Source: Liopterus haemorrhoidalis
Taxonomy: Eukaryota > Arthropoda > Insecta > Coleoptera > Dytiscidae
Assembly: GCA_963971575.1 (NCBI GenBank)
Contig: OZ020616.1
Coordinates: 30,484,306 to 30,548,305 of the forward strand
Reading direction: 5' to 3'
DNA: 64,000 nucleotides
Below the pieces are notes generated by a model that was given only the letters and a program-made list of their open reading frames with translations, made no database searches and had not been told where the DNA came from. Below, in pieces: positions 41,616 through 54,344 of this stretch (positions within the stretch are counted from its first letter, which is position 1; every line of letters begins with the position of its first letter). Position numbers and translations under genes: made by a program.

Positions 41616-42060
41616 TTTGCATATTATGAATGCAAGACGTAATTTTTTACTTGTTGAAATTCCGTCTCTCTCTATCTCCCGCACTATTTTGCTTTAAACA
41701 AAAAAATGAAGAAGAAAAGTAAATAAAATTATGAAGAGGGGAATTATCCAACTTTCTGTTATGGTTATTTTTCAACTGCTGGATTAATAATAAAATAAAC
41801 AATTCACTTTAGTTTTATGTAGGCTGCCTAATAAATAGGACGATCATCAGTACGGAAAATTTCTTTCATTGTAAAATTAAATTTTTAAGTGCAATGTATG
41901 ATGATTTTCTAAAAAAGTAGGGTTATTTGGAAACATTTTATCGCACTGGAAAATAATAAATAATTTAAAAAAAAGTGAATTTTATGAACAATTTATAAAT
42001 GCAAAAGGGGTTCCATAGGAAATTTAAGTACGTATATGAATGTATGTGCATGATACATCA
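41616..42060. other. No gene recognised
   Basis: AT-rich spacer. Nothing supported. Confidence 0.4.
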
Positions 42061-42064
42061 CAAG

Positions 42065-42259
42065 CCGAACCCGCCTGAAGTTCGACATGAACACCGATGC
42101 AGCTCACTTCGGTCATAGCTTACAATCCTACAAACTTCCAATCGGATCCCTGAAACTGTGAGCCGTGATCCGGGTCATTTTAATTTGTTGAGCCGGCTCG
42201 ATTTGGTCACTATACTGATTCGGCTCAATGAGCCTGTCCGTTCATGAACGACCCATCTA
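42065..42259 (-). repeat. hAT-like terminal fragment
   Basis: Reads on the minus strand from TAGATGGGTCGTTCATGAAC and is rich in short palindromes (GCTCAATGAGC, GAGCCGGCTC). This 'AGAGATGGGC...' style end occurs in arthropod hAT-like elements. No opposite end found. Confidence 0.45.
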
Positions 42260-44638
42260 TAATATGCAGCCCCTATTGCTGGGAGGCTTTAGTCACGCGC
42301 TTTCTTTACCTAGAGGATAATCCGGCACCCTCCAAAGGGCGTGCATGTGTATATTGTAGGTATATGGACTAAATAAGAATGTAAGGACTTAAACACCAAT
42401 ATCGAAACTGTTATGGAGCAAAGGCTATTAAGATGGAAAGATGAACGATAATTTAACTTTGTATATGCAAATATAGATGCATACGGAAGTTTCGGATTTA
42501 AAGATAAGATTAAAATTACGCTTAAACTTAAATAACACCAAGTCCTGTCGGTCCCGGGCCCGTGGCCTATACGTCAAAATAGCTGCTCACTGTACATAGG
42601 ATTCGCTGTATCGAGCAGTTGCTTTTTAAAAAAAAATCATAATAGTCGCTAATCTTCATCTAAAATTAATACTTGTAGATAAGAATGGTGTAAACAGCAA
42701 TCTTACTAGTTTTAAATGAATTATATCTCCCCTTCAGTATTATCTGTCTTACTTGTTCTTCTTTTAAAAACGCAATTCATATTTTAAGTATTCAGACAAT
42801 ATTCTGACAAATAAATTGCATTAAATGAACACAAAAAATGATCTCCACCTTGTGCAGGATAACTTCATTCAAGTACATACCTGCAATCAAACATACCTCG
42901 AAGGTAAGTATCTAATTTCAACTTAAAGTAACATTGTTCCTTTCCCTAAATCCAACATTCATTTCCTTAAAAATTTCAATTTGTATGGTAATTTAAAAAC
43001 AGTTCTCTTAATTTCCTGTGTCTACAACTTCTCTTATTTCACTAATTAAAAGAAATAAGCGAGTCGAAAACTTATTATAACAAACTGACATTGCGATTTC
43101 CTATCGCAAAACTTTCCTGACTGCATTGCATGCTTGTATATGTGTTTGTGTACAATTCTTTTTCAAACTACTAAGTCGTTCAAGTGTTTGTTATCGTATA
43201 TGGAGAAAGAAGGACGACGCGACCCTAACTTGTCTAGAGTTTGGGGTGAATTTAATGCGAAGCACCACAACTTTGTAGTCTTGTTTACCAGAAGTTCGCA
43301 GCTTCACTGAGGTAGCCCGCACTATGTCAACATTGTATCAGGTGAACTAAACTGCTACCAATGGAGTATAATTGTGTTTTATTAGAGAATATAAGCCATG
43401 TTGAAACTGAAATCTACATTTGTCGACAGTATTTTGCACTTTGCGCTTAATTGTAAACTTAGATAAATATTTAAATACAGGTTTCATGTGACTTGGCTTC
43501 TAAATTTTATTTAATTAATGCTTGATAAATCTGCAACAAGAATTTTCTCTTTTATTATTAATCGTTGACCATTCTAATTCATTAACTATGTACATTTGAG
43601 GTACATCAGAAAAAAATTACACTATTTTAAAGTGGCGTATGCACTCGATCGTGCAACAATATGCAACAATTCACCTGCCTAACACAATATACATTTCTTA
43701 TCAAAATATGATTTCTTCTATGATGATCTTCATTGTGTCGGTCAAAGTCTTTTGAATCTGTCAACAGTCTCAAAATGATCGCGTTGGACCTCCAATTTCA
43801 ATTTTAGAAATCAAATTCGAATTTGCGCGTAAAAAGAAACCGATTTGAAGACAATAATTATCATTGCACGTTTCGAATACGCCATTCAACGAAAGAGTTC
43901 TGGATCGAACTGAATAAATAATAATCAGAAAGAACACGCTGCGTTCGGAAAAACTTTTCTGCCCAAGATACATACGATTTGCTGAGTAGTAAGAGTAAAA
44001 TTCGGCTTAGCGCTGTTGTGAAGTAAAATGCCGTTCTGGCTTGCTTGGCCAATAAATGGTCTTTTCTGTTACATTTTGTCAGTCGGTTGATTCAGTTGAC
44101 TACGGTTACTATAGTACTCGATAGTAACCGTTGCACCCGGTTGGAAAAGCTCGTAAAGCAGCACACGCTTCATGACTTACCAGCAGGATCGCCGACAGAA
44201 ATTTTAGGGCTCGTGACAGGCCTGCGTTGGTGATGGGCCCTCTCCTTAAAAAATTCATTTCTACCGACTAATAAAGACATATGAAACTTTAAACATTTAT
44301 TAAAAAACGCTAAACAAATCGTGGTACATTACTTTCAAAAAATTACATTGTTATCTACTAATATTAAATACAATTAAATACAATAAGATTTTTTTATGCA
44401 GCATCTCCGAATATAATAATACTGCCACGAAAATGCGGCATCAATGTGTAAACACTCACCGTTAATAATATTTCACGGCAAAAAATTATCTTTAAACATC
44501 ATAATCAAACATGAAAACGATTTGTATTTCTTACTACTTTACAGTAAACTTTGAGAAACAATGCAATTTTGGTCAGTTTTAATTGAATGTTTATATTAAC
44601 AAATAGGCGCACACCTATAACTTTGTACGTTTATAAAC
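42260..44638. other. No gene recognised
   Basis: About 2.4 kb without a supported gene. ORFs at 43770-44233 lack motifs. A 10-bp-stem hairpin (CGGTTACTAT / ATAGTAACCG, 8-base loop) lies at 44102-44129. Confidence 0.35.
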
Positions 44639-45207
44639 TAGAGATGGGCGACGAACTGGACGAGGTGGACAACTAGAAAGGGTCACGAAGTGACCCGCAT
44701 GAACGTGAACAAAAATTTCACAGCGGGCCGTGAGCGCGCATGAACCAGAGTACGAAAATGTACATCGTGCGTGATTCTAATAAACGCGTGACTCATGATT
44801 ATTTATTTTTTTAAAGGAAAAAGTAAAATTTCAATATCTTTTTTGCGGAAATTTTTTTTATTTTTATACATTTTATGCATAATCCCAGAAACTTGTCAGC
44901 TTTCAGTTAATTTGTTCATTATATTAGGTGCGCTTTTTTTAAATATAGTGATCTGCTACACGTTAGAGCCTATTTATTACATGTTATTTGTGTTTTCGGG
45001 TTTTGTTAAACTACATTTTGAGAACCGGAGAATGTTATAGGAGGCCACGAGCGTGTGACGAAGTGTGTGAACAAAAATTTTAAAATTGTGAGCGTGCGAG
45101 GCCTAAAATTGTATTGATACGTCATGTGTGATTGGGCGTTAGTTAACATTATCATTTTCGTGTGCAGGCGGAACGTGACACAAAAAACGCTCACGCGCCC
45201 GTCTTTA
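44639..45207. mobile_element. hAT-like non-autonomous element, tentative
   Basis: Left end TAGAGATGGGCGACGAAC and right end inverse TAAAGACGGGCGCGTG are similar. The interior is rich in GTGAGCGYGCR and TGAAC words on the plus strand and holds hairpin GGGTCAC-GAA-GTGACCC at 44680-44696. The 8-bp flanks (TTATAAAC / AATTAAAC) agree at only 5 positions, so the borders are uncertain. Confidence 0.45.
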
Positions 45208-46131
45208 AATTAAACCATTCGCTACGAAATTTGCGACCTTTAAAATGTGTAATGTAAATATTTAACCCACTCTGGGTGTTCACCTGTTATACAATTATAC
45301 AAGTGTTTAAATAGCTATATCATGTAATATATAAGCTAAATAACATATTTATTGCTCCATCGAATAAAATAACATTTAACCTTTAGACTTGATATATTGT
45401 TTTTAATGTATTTCTCTTATTTAGTTTTCTAGTCTAAAGTATCAAAAGCTTTTCGTTTATTATATCGCCTACATTATCCATCTGGTAAAATAAAAAATTA
45501 AGGTCTTCTAGAAAGATTTTTTACAAAACCAATTTTCTTTGAAAAAAGAATGTTTTACGTTCTTTATGCCCAAGCTTTGTTTAGTAATACAAAGGAACGC
45601 ATATGTAAAGGGTTGGTTCCGATCTCTCCCTTGAGAATAATATGCTCCTACGAATTTATGTACAGTTCTAATTATAATATCTTGCTAACTACAACAGCAT
45701 TGTATAAAGTTCAATGAAGTTTTAGTACAATATCATGCACAATTTGTATTATTAACAGTTATTGAGATTAAGATGCACTTTGCTAAATATAAGGTGACCT
45801 AAAATTGTTCTATTAATATAAATATAAACATAAATTAAAATATAGTACCAAAATTCCGACCAATATAGCATTGCAAAAACAATCTAACTTTCTGCTACAT
45901 ACTTTTAGGATTGAAGCTCCGATCCACTGTTTACTATAATTTGTAATTATCTAAAATTTACTACATTGACAGTTAAAATAAATCGAAAGGGCCGTAAAAA
46001 TTAAATGAAATATATGTTATTCTCTAGGAGGGACAAATACCAACTAACAATTTATCTTCCATGTTAATAATTTCACTTTTAATTTGCCACAATAATACCG
46101 GATGTGGGGGCATTTATAGGATCGGTCGAAA
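45208..46131. other. No gene recognised
   Basis: AT-rich, no recognised ORF or repeat. Confidence 0.4.
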
Positions 46132-47084
46132 CAGGACCGGTTCAATGGTACCTGGCTCCCCGATGTAAAATTAGGTTAGGCGGGGCCCCCATATATATTT
46201 TTTTAAAGAATGTTTTTGATATCTATTATAAAATAAAACCAAATAAAATAATCATATAAAATTACCTTTTTAATGTAATAATAAATATTTTCTTGAGAGT
46301 CTTGAAAAAGACAGAATTAACATCTTTGGTATAGTAACAAAAAACATTGTTATAAAAAAATAACATATCGAAAGAAGCAATTTAGATTTTTATTTTTTCG
46401 CTTAATTTCATTGCATTTTCCCTTTTACTAGAAGCCTGAAGTGCCGTCCACTAAAAAAGTAATTTTTTCAAAATTTCTTTTTTGGCGTCTCCCTTTTACT
46501 AGAAGCCTGAAGTGCCGCCCAGTAAAAAAAGTATATTTTTTTTCTAAATTTCATTTTTGGCGTCCCCCCCGCCCATAATAGAAGCCTGAAGTGCCGCCCA
46601 GTAAAGAAAGTATTTTTTCTAAATCTCCTTTCATTGCGCCCCACCTTTTACTAGAATCCTGAAGTGCCGCCTAGTAAAACAAGTAGTTTTTTTCTAAATT
46701 ACCTTTTTGGCGCCCCTATTTTAAGAGAAACCTGAAGTGCCGCCCAGTAAAAAAAAGTAATTTTGTTCCAAATTTCTATTTTAGCGCCCCTCTCCCTCCC
46801 TTTGCTAGAAGCCTAAAGTGCCGCCCAGTAAAAAAAGGAAGTTTGTTCTAAATTTCTTTGCATGGCGCCCCCCTTTTACTAGAAGCCTGAAGTGCCGCCC
46901 AGTAAATAAAAGTAGTTTTTGCTAGATTTAATTAAAGGTCACAATACTTACAAAAATTAATATTATTTTAATTAAAGCTATTTTGATATTGTAATAGGCT
47001 ATACATTTTTTTTCGACTCGGCGCCCCTTAATCATGGCGCCCCGATGCGGCGCATCGCCTGCGTACCGTCTTGAGCCGCCCTTG
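46132..47084. mobile_element. hAT-type element with internal tandem array, 953 bp
   Basis: Left end CAGGACCGGTTCAA and right-end inverse CAAGGGCGGCTCAA match at most positions. They are flanked by 8-bp copies GGTCGAAA / CGTCGAAA (46124-46131 and 47085-47092, 7 of 8). Subterminal GGCGGGGCCCCC and GGCGCCCC blocks mirror each other. The middle is occupied by seven ~73-bp repeats. No coding sequence. Confidence 0.8.
46412..46917. repeat. ~73-bp tandem repeat, seven units
   Basis: Each unit contains CTTTTACTAGAAGCCTGAAG, then TGCCGCCCAGTAAAAAAAGT, a T-rich stretch and TTTGGCGCCCC or a variant. Units differ by substitutions and homopolymer length, so the array is old. CTGAAGTGCCGCC is the most conserved core. 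Confidence 0.95.
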
Positions 47085-47092
47085 CGTCGAAA

Positions 47093-48900
47093 CGTCACGG
47101 TTGGCTAATTAAAATTAAATATTTTCATTGTACATCATGGTACTTACTTTGAAAGGCCCTTCCACATAGCGGGTTTCCCAACTTGCGAGCGGAATCAAGT
47201 CTGAAACTATAGAATGGTCCGCTGGTCGGTTGCTATGATTCTTTATGACATTTACTTAATTTACGTTTTATGTTTTGAAAAGATTTAAATTAAAGAGTAC
47301 ATTTGAACTTACAATTAAATTATGGCTACGAAATATTATGAGAGACACTCCACAAAAACCTCACAATCACCGTACATGAGCTTCTTAAACACCTCACAAT
47401 TGCGCTTAAGCGCCTCACAACACTCACCGTATTTAAACCCGTATAGAGGTTTGTTTATTTCATTAAAAATGTCCTCAACACTTTCAGGCTACTTCTGGTT
47501 CGCCCACTACACGATACCGGGTTTCTCAACCAAAAGCTTGGGTTGTTCGTCCGTTTACGGTGACGGTTTACTCACGACTCCTCGTCTCTCACAAGATTTC
47601 CCCAACCATTTTCTTAAAACTAATAATTTGATCTCTGAACCCCATTTTTTTTTTGTCTTTGTAAAAATAATCAGCTCTCCAGTTAACTACAAAAAACCTT
47701 TTAACTTATCTTGAAGACTCATATTTCTATTCCCAATAATTCATAACCCCAGATAATTATTTTTGACTGTAATTACCTACGAAGTCCATATTACTGGAAA
47801 TATATGGTCGCATATCAACATCTGTATAAACATTCGACCATGTACTTGAGATAAACGGTGACAATATTTTAAATACATCATATAATATACGATCGTAAAT
47901 TGAACCCCTGTATTTCAACATTTAACTAAAAAATATATGATAACTCAACTAATCTCTGAGGATGTTTATCTTAAAATAGATTAGTTTTTATATTTAAATA
48001 ATTCGAACATTTTTAACTAATTGATTAATTTTATTTTAAATAATAATGAAATTTTATTTTTGATATTACCGCTCCCACGTGGATTTACAGGTGCTAAATC
48101 AACACAAAGTAATTTTGCTCTAAAAACGAAAGATTTTGCTTTCAAAAAGACACCGACATCAAAAATTTTCAAATTGAAAACATCCATGATTTGCGTTTGA
48201 TCCAAAAGAAATATGTTTTTGTTGGTAATATATCATTTTGAAAGTACTGTTTTAAAATTGAAAGTAACGTACATTCGTTTTAAAAATTTGTAATATCAAA
48301 TTGAAAGCAATACGCATTTGAATTGTAAGTACTGTACTTTAAAACTAACAGTATTTGTTACTAGCTTTAAGTAATTTTTGCATTTCAGTTAAAATTATAG
48401 TGTTTTTATTTCAAAATACTTAATTTTGATTTGATAATTATACTTTTACATGAAAGGTTTTAGTGGAAAGATAAAATTCTTCGTAAAATTTTACTTTTCA
48501 TTTTTTTCCCCCTTTTATTTGTTGGCTTTAGCTGCTTTGGCTACTAGCCAGGAATGCTATTCATTAAAAATTAAAAATTGCAAGCAAAATTTCTTTCAAA
48601 TAAAATATTCTTGAATTGAAATCATATTGTATTTAAAAAAATAATAAATTAAATAAAAGCAGTATAATCTTATTTTATAAGTCATTTTATTTCTTTTAAT
48701 TTTCATTTTGATTAATTTGAAAACATTTCTTTTTTTATTTGAAAACATTAAATTGAAAGTAGGCTTTAAAAGTAATAATTACTGTGCAATTTAAATTTGA
48801 TTGCCTTTTTCTTGAAATTAATGTACAATTCAGTTGAATACGAAATGTTTTCGATATTGTAGCAAACATTTTTCTGTGTGAAGTAACTAAGAACTGGATA
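47093..48900. other. No gene recognised
   Basis: A 130-codon ORF at 47322-47714 starts at an ATG. Its protein (Ser/Tyr/Leu-rich, with CCTCACAA-type nucleotide repetition) has no recognisable domain. From 47950 to 48870 the sequence is AT-rich with repeated AAATTGAAAGTA-type words. Confidence 0.35.
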
Positions 48901-48908
48901 ACTTAAAT

Positions 48909-49204
48909 CAAGTGTCTCCAAACTTTTTCAGAAGCGGGCCACATTTAAAATTCCTTAAATAAATGACGAACTGGACAACTTGAACTCAACTGGCCTCTTG
49001 ACGGTTGATTTAGAAAACAAGCTTAATAATAATAGTAATATTATTAATAAAAATAATAATTTGAAGAATCAGATATTATTTAGTTCATGTTGTGATTTTT
49101 TGATTGTTGTAAATTGCTGTTTTTATGTAAGAAAACCATAAAAAAATATCCGCGGGAGTTCTTCTTGTAGATAAATCACGCGGGCCGTGGTTTGCAGACT
49201 CCTG
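48909..49204. mobile_element. hAT-type MITE, 296 bp
   Basis: Left end CAAGTGTCTCCAAAC and right-end inverse CAGGAGTCTGCAAAC match, both followed by a GCGGGCC/GGCCCGC block. The flanks ACTTAAAT (48901-48908) and ACTTACAT (49205-49212) agree at 7 of 8 positions. No ORF. Confidence 0.82.
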
Positions 49205-49212
49205 ACTTACAT

Positions 49213-50900
49213 CATGTAAAACATTCAATTTAGTATTTGATATATACTTTGGTCAAGGCCGGCCTTTTCCATAAAGGAACTCGGGTGCAAATAATTTTTG
49301 GGATCATAAAAAATTTGTCAATAATAAAAAAATCTAACATCTTTTTACGACAAATAATATTAATAATAAGGAAGAAAATACAACAAAATAAGTAAACAAA
49401 TTGTAATACAATAAATTTTGTTTGGACAGCGGTATAAAATCGCTCCCGAATGGTTGAAGAATGTGGAGCGGAAATTCGTTCGTGAACCCTCAAAAAACTG
49501 GAGAAAGGGCAGAAATTCGCTCCGGAACACTTGAGGAGCACGAAGCAGATTTGTTTCATTTTCATGAATCCTCATATAATGGATAGGGGGCCCTTGTTAC
49601 ATCCCCGGGGTCCGAGTGTGTTGTACCCTGCATAGAGCTATGCTGTAGCGTGGAAACTACGTTTACATTTGCGGATGCATATCGGCAGTTTTAGTTGTAA
49701 TGCCTTAACTCAATTAAAAAAAAAAAAAATCCCAATCACCATTTTTTATTCTTTTACATCTATTTTCTTACGTATAAGGCGTAATGCATGGAGCTTGGGT
49801 TAACAGCCCGTAAGCTCCAGAAAAAAATTAGCAGCAAAAGTGTCAAACAGATTGAAAGTATTCGTATCCCATATGCTGTGCATAAATTACAATTGGGTTT
49901 AGTACTGTCCTCTAAAATTGAACTTATGTAAGGTAGGTCACTTGCAAATAAGGGTGACGATATAGAGAAAGGTAATGCTTGTGTTTTCCTTCGAGATAAC
50001 AATTTTCTGACCCACATATATATTTTACTTTAGTCACTCAAAATATATCCACCTGGTTCATAATCAAGATATTCTAGAATCTCTTGGGAGTTTTATTAAA
50101 ACTGTTAATTTAAGAATGTATGGTAATTTGTAATGATCTCTATGATTTAATGTAATAATTTAACTGTAATAAACATTTCGCCAATAGTCTCAGCAACTGA
50201 GCGAAGTAACAATAAATAAAAACAACCTTTTGTCTATGTATATTAAGTCTACTGAAAACTCAGATCCACTGTTAATTCACCCTTTATTGTAAAATAAAGC
50301 ATTAAACTAATTTTAGTTGTAAACACTTTAAATGCCAGTTTACTTTAAAAATCCAACCGTATTTCTCTCACTGTTAGCAGACGGAATATTTGTAATACAA
50401 TAGATCTAAGTTCTATTACACTGTCCTATCTTTTGTTTTCAATATTGACTCCAGTAAAATACGCTTATTCTCTATTGTACCAGGTAATTGTTATGGATCT
50501 TTATTTATTTTTGCGAAAGGTACATTGGGTTGTTATAATTAATTTAATTTAGGTCATTAAACAATAGAATAAAGTACATTTAGGATTTCTATATCTAGAT
50601 ACCATATTACTTACACTCAATTTATTTAACGACCTTTTCTTCATATTATTCCATTGTTCGCTGGTGATACGTAATTGCCTGGAGATTTATCAGCGAACTT
50701 GCTGAATTAGCCGAGCTTGCTACTACTACTATCCCCATCTTCTTAACCTGCTGACTTACTCACAATTTTGCCAATTCTGATTCGTGTTTTTTAAAGAATT
50801 TCCTATTAAAGCTAAATGCTATTTGTCAGACTAATTTTCATCTTTTTGTTTGAAAATATTTGTTGAATCTAAGAATATAAACATAATTTAAATGTATTTT
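49213..50900. other. No gene; isolated repeat end
   Basis: CAAGGCCGGCCTTTTCC at 49255 looks like a transposon terminus and GGGGGCCCTTG near 49586 may be its counterpart, but no duplication was found. The ORF at 49230-49575 overlaps this and is not supported as a gene. Confidence 0.35.
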
Positions 50901-50902
50901 TA

Positions 50903-51029
50903 CTTGCCCGACCTTAATATATAAGGGGCAAGTATTGTAATCGCGAAAATTTTCGATGTCGAGATTTTGACGGATGACCACGTTTCATGGTCTAGGGAAT
51001 CCAAAAAACCTATTTTCGAAGTGCCGTCC

Positions 51030-51090
<61 letters not shown>

Positions 51091-51592
51091 TGTCTGTGTG
51101 TATACACGATAACTCAAAAACGGTTTAACTTAAAGAGTTCGTTCTGGTACTAAAAAATTCTCCTATTAAATGGGAAGAACCCTATTGTTTTTTATGAAAA
51201 TCGGTTGACTAGAAATGGGAGTTTACTTGTGTCGATTTTAATATTTTTGCGAATATTTAGCAACAGAAAAATATTTCGAAAAAATTTATTGAACAAAAGT
51301 TACTATAAATGCAATAACTAATAACTTTTATTTGAGACGTTTTTTGATAAAACGAAAAATTTCGAAAATTTTTTGTAAAATTATTTAAAATTTTTCCAAG
51401 TCTCAATTTTTTCATACTCATATGTAACGTTTCCATGGTCATGATAATTAATTCGTAACTAGTAAAGCAAGCCTTGGACAAAAATTTGTATAGAACATAA
51501 TTTGATGTATTTTTGAAGATTTATCTAAATATAAATTTTTTTTTTTTTTTAATTTACATTTTTTTTAAATATTTTTTTTATGGGAGGGCAAG
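50903..51592 (-). repeat. Copy of the 18134-18618 repeat with TG microsatellite
   Basis: The minus strand matches 18200-18618: a TTATAGYAA.TTTTGT block, a CGAAAATATTTTTCTG-like block, the microsatellite, then GACATCG.AAATTTTCGCGAT-type text and a terminal ACTTGCCC. ACTTGCCC at the left edge is the inverse of GGGCAAGT at about 51585. The inverted end words differ from those of the 18134 copy. Confidence 0.5.
51033..51089. repeat. (TG)n microsatellite, ~57 bp
   Basis: Uninterrupted TG dinucleotides followed by TCTGTCTGTGTG. Likely length-polymorphic. Confidence 0.97.
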
Positions 51593-52291
51593 TCTAGCGG
51601 AGGTTTCCTTTCGCCACTGGTTTTATTTAGTTAATATAAAGCACAACAGGAAAACATTTTTATGTTTTTGTTCATTTACAATCGTCGAGAAAAAAATGGG
51701 ACATAAAAACCAATCTTACGATTGTACTTTCATATTTTAATACGAAACTATGTATCTGGAGATAATGCAATGTTTATGTAACAAGCTCACGGGCTTATGC
51801 AAGTTCCCCATCACTCAAGAAACACGTTTCTAAGTGACTAATTTGTATTGTAATTGAACATGAGGCCTCCCAAGAAAATGAAATTGGCTTCTAATCTACC
51901 CCAAACAAAAAAATAAGCTTCTGAGTCGTCGTGCTCCTAGAAAAAAAAGTTGGGTGCGCGCCTGCTGGTCACAGAAGAATGTTTTTTTATGATGGCGGAA
52001 TAAGCTCAAATATATATAACTTGTAAAAAAAAAAAAATGTGGGTGTAAGCCGTAATTCGTATAAGAGAAAGACGTCAGTCAACAAAAACAAAAAAATTTA
52101 ACAAGTTTAACAAGTTTAAAAAAATTATGTTTAATCATTTAGATCAAGTAACAGGAGAATAAGAATATGTATTGATGAAGGCGCTGGTCGCATATCCCAT
52201 GTTGTTTAGTTTGTAAGTTTATTTAATTATTTGTTGCATTTTTTTCTTGCTATTTTATAAAAGTTAATAATAAATAAATAAACCAGATTTA
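51593..52291. other. No gene recognised
   Basis: AT-rich with poly-A runs. The sequence TTTCGCCACTGG at about 51610 resembles a hAT right end without partner. Confidence 0.35.
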
Positions 52292-53014
52292 TCTTATATA
52301 TAAAAATTAATTTCTGTTTGTTTGTTTGTCTGATCTTTATGCAAAGTCAAGAGGGTAGAATAAGAGGATAGGATAGGATAAGAGGATAATTTTCACAAAA
52401 TTTAGTACAAAGGGGTAAAATAATCCGAGAAAGGTTATAGTGAAGGTTCCAACTTCGCACTGTCCGTGCAGTTGGAATTGATTGCGTAGGCTAAACCTTT
52501 GAGTTATATTGACATAACGTAGACAAAAAAGAAGATCTTAACTAGATCTAAAAGAAATTCATATACCTATTATACACTGATATCGTGTATTGGGCAATTT
52601 TCTGTTTTTAAACGTAATAGTTTTTGTATTATAAAGTTTGTGGGTGCATAACATAGGAATTTTACAGTGGTGTATCAATTATTTTAGAATAATAAATTGG
52701 AGCATTTCACGCAGAACCATAAATTATTTTACACTATACATCAAAGATTGATAATAACGAAGTTATCACAGTGTTAAGTGTACGCATACACAGATATGTT
52801 GAAAGTTGTACATGTATGTCGCTCTTTGATGCAGAACTTACTTACTTACTTCGAATACTTACGGAGAATTTTTTATTTCCCATCGCCTAATAGTTAATTG
52901 CAAATTATATTATCGTTTTATACATTTAAATTTAACGTTTTGAGCATTATGTTCTATGTTCTTAGATTTAAATATTTAACTGCCGTAGCGAATCTAGCTG
53001 GTGTACCCACTTGT
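52292..53014 (+). mobile_element. Helitron-like element, family A, copy 2
   Basis: Starts TCTTATATATAAAAATTAAT and ends GCCGTAGCGAATCTAGCTGG then TGTACCCACTTGT. It is the opposite-orientation partner of 21746-22474. The terminal hairpin is damaged and the usual CTAGT end reads CTTGT. The interior has two small tandem duplications (AGGATAGGAT-type and ACTTACTT). Confidence 0.7.
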
Positions 53015-54275
53015 CAGTTTTTAATAAAAACTAAAGCTGCATTCAGAGCTCTTTAAATTAATAGTCTATGGACTATACGTTGTATATATGTTTAATACAT
53101 TATTTTAACGTTCTGCGTAGCGTTTATCGCTCTAGGAAATTAGTGAGTTACGAATTTAAATTTGCTCAATAGTTGTGTAGTGTCAAAAGTTATATTTATC
53201 ATGTTCCATCAAATTGTTAGTTAATAACTACGTCGATTAATATCATTATTATTCTATTTAGATAAAATCTTAATTTTAAACAAGATGTGTGATCAACAAA
53301 GCGTTATACCTATGCGTATATCAAATTTTCATGTTGCCAGAGGAGAATTCTAAAACGCGCTCCCACTACCTTAGATAAACATAGCACGAAGCGTTGCCAC
53401 CTTTCCACGTTATCAACGAGTAATAAAGTACCAGGTAGTTTCAATTAGATTCCGTGCTATCAATTATCTGTTACCTCTTGCGGGGTTGCCCGCGGAGAGC
53501 AGCTGTGAGGAATAGTTCCTCCCTTGGCCCACTCATTTGATGTCCTGCTCTTATAGTACCCTTTCCCTACAGCTAGGATTCTAGATTGTATCTGAGTTGT
53601 GTTATATTGTAAAACCCTTTGTGATCCTTTGAAACGGCTTGGTTACGTGTGTTGACTTAAATAACTATGCTAAGAGATTGTGGATTTAACATTGTTGTCA
53701 ATATAAATTATGCCTTAGTTACATAATTACACAAAGAAATAATTGGTTAAGATTCAGGTCAAAAATATTTAGTGAATATTTACAGGATTTAGAGGATACA
53801 TAGTGGCACAATAGTTACACACACAATTAAAAAAAGTTTTATGACGCATGATTTGAAAGGCCTTATGCAACGAGTTTTTTTATATTATTTTATCTATTTT
53901 ACTTTTTCGTTCATTTTAAAATAATAAATTTGCATTATTTATGTCAAACAATATTCTCGGTTAAGGAATTTGGCATGAGAATGTGGTGGTTAGCTGGACT
54001 GGATTGATAGTTTTATATTTTGTAAGGTAGCTGTCAATTATTGTTTTGTAAAATTTGTAGGTTATTATACTAATTTTATAAAATAAAATGTTAGTATCAT
54101 AATGAACTCATTATATAACACTCAGTTAAATTTCATAACGGCTGGAGTCAGAAATCACTCAGACATACATACAAATTGGCCAATTTTCTTTCAGGATGTA
54201 ATTTCCAGTTTTCTTATATTAAATTCCGTTTTTTATTTCTAATTCTTTTGATTTTATTCAACTTTTATTTATTTT
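53015..54275. other. No gene recognised
   Basis: AT-rich except a GC-richer patch at 53470-53600 (TTGCGGGGTTGCCCGCGGAG...) that I cannot classify. Confidence 0.35.
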
Positions 54276-54279
54276 ATTT

Positions 54280-54340
54280 CCTGGAATGGCTGCGGAGCCC
54301 CAGACAAGTACACGCGAAGCACAGGTTGGGAACCACTAGT
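54280..54340. repeat. hAT right-end fragment
   Basis: GGTTGGGAACCACTAG ends a short segment with GGAGCCCCAGACAAGTACAC. Its inverse, CTAGTGGTTCCCAACC, is a typical hAT terminus. The left end is absent. Confidence 0.45.
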
Positions 54341-54344
54341 CTAG

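Noticed and set aside
46412..46917. CRISPR-like regular repeat array
   Set aside because: Units are ~73 bp, diverged along their whole length, without unique spacers, and lie inside a hAT-type element of a eukaryote.
47322..47714. 130-codon ORF as a gene
   Set aside because: No domain, low-complexity composition with repeated CCTCACAA words, and no splice or promoter support.
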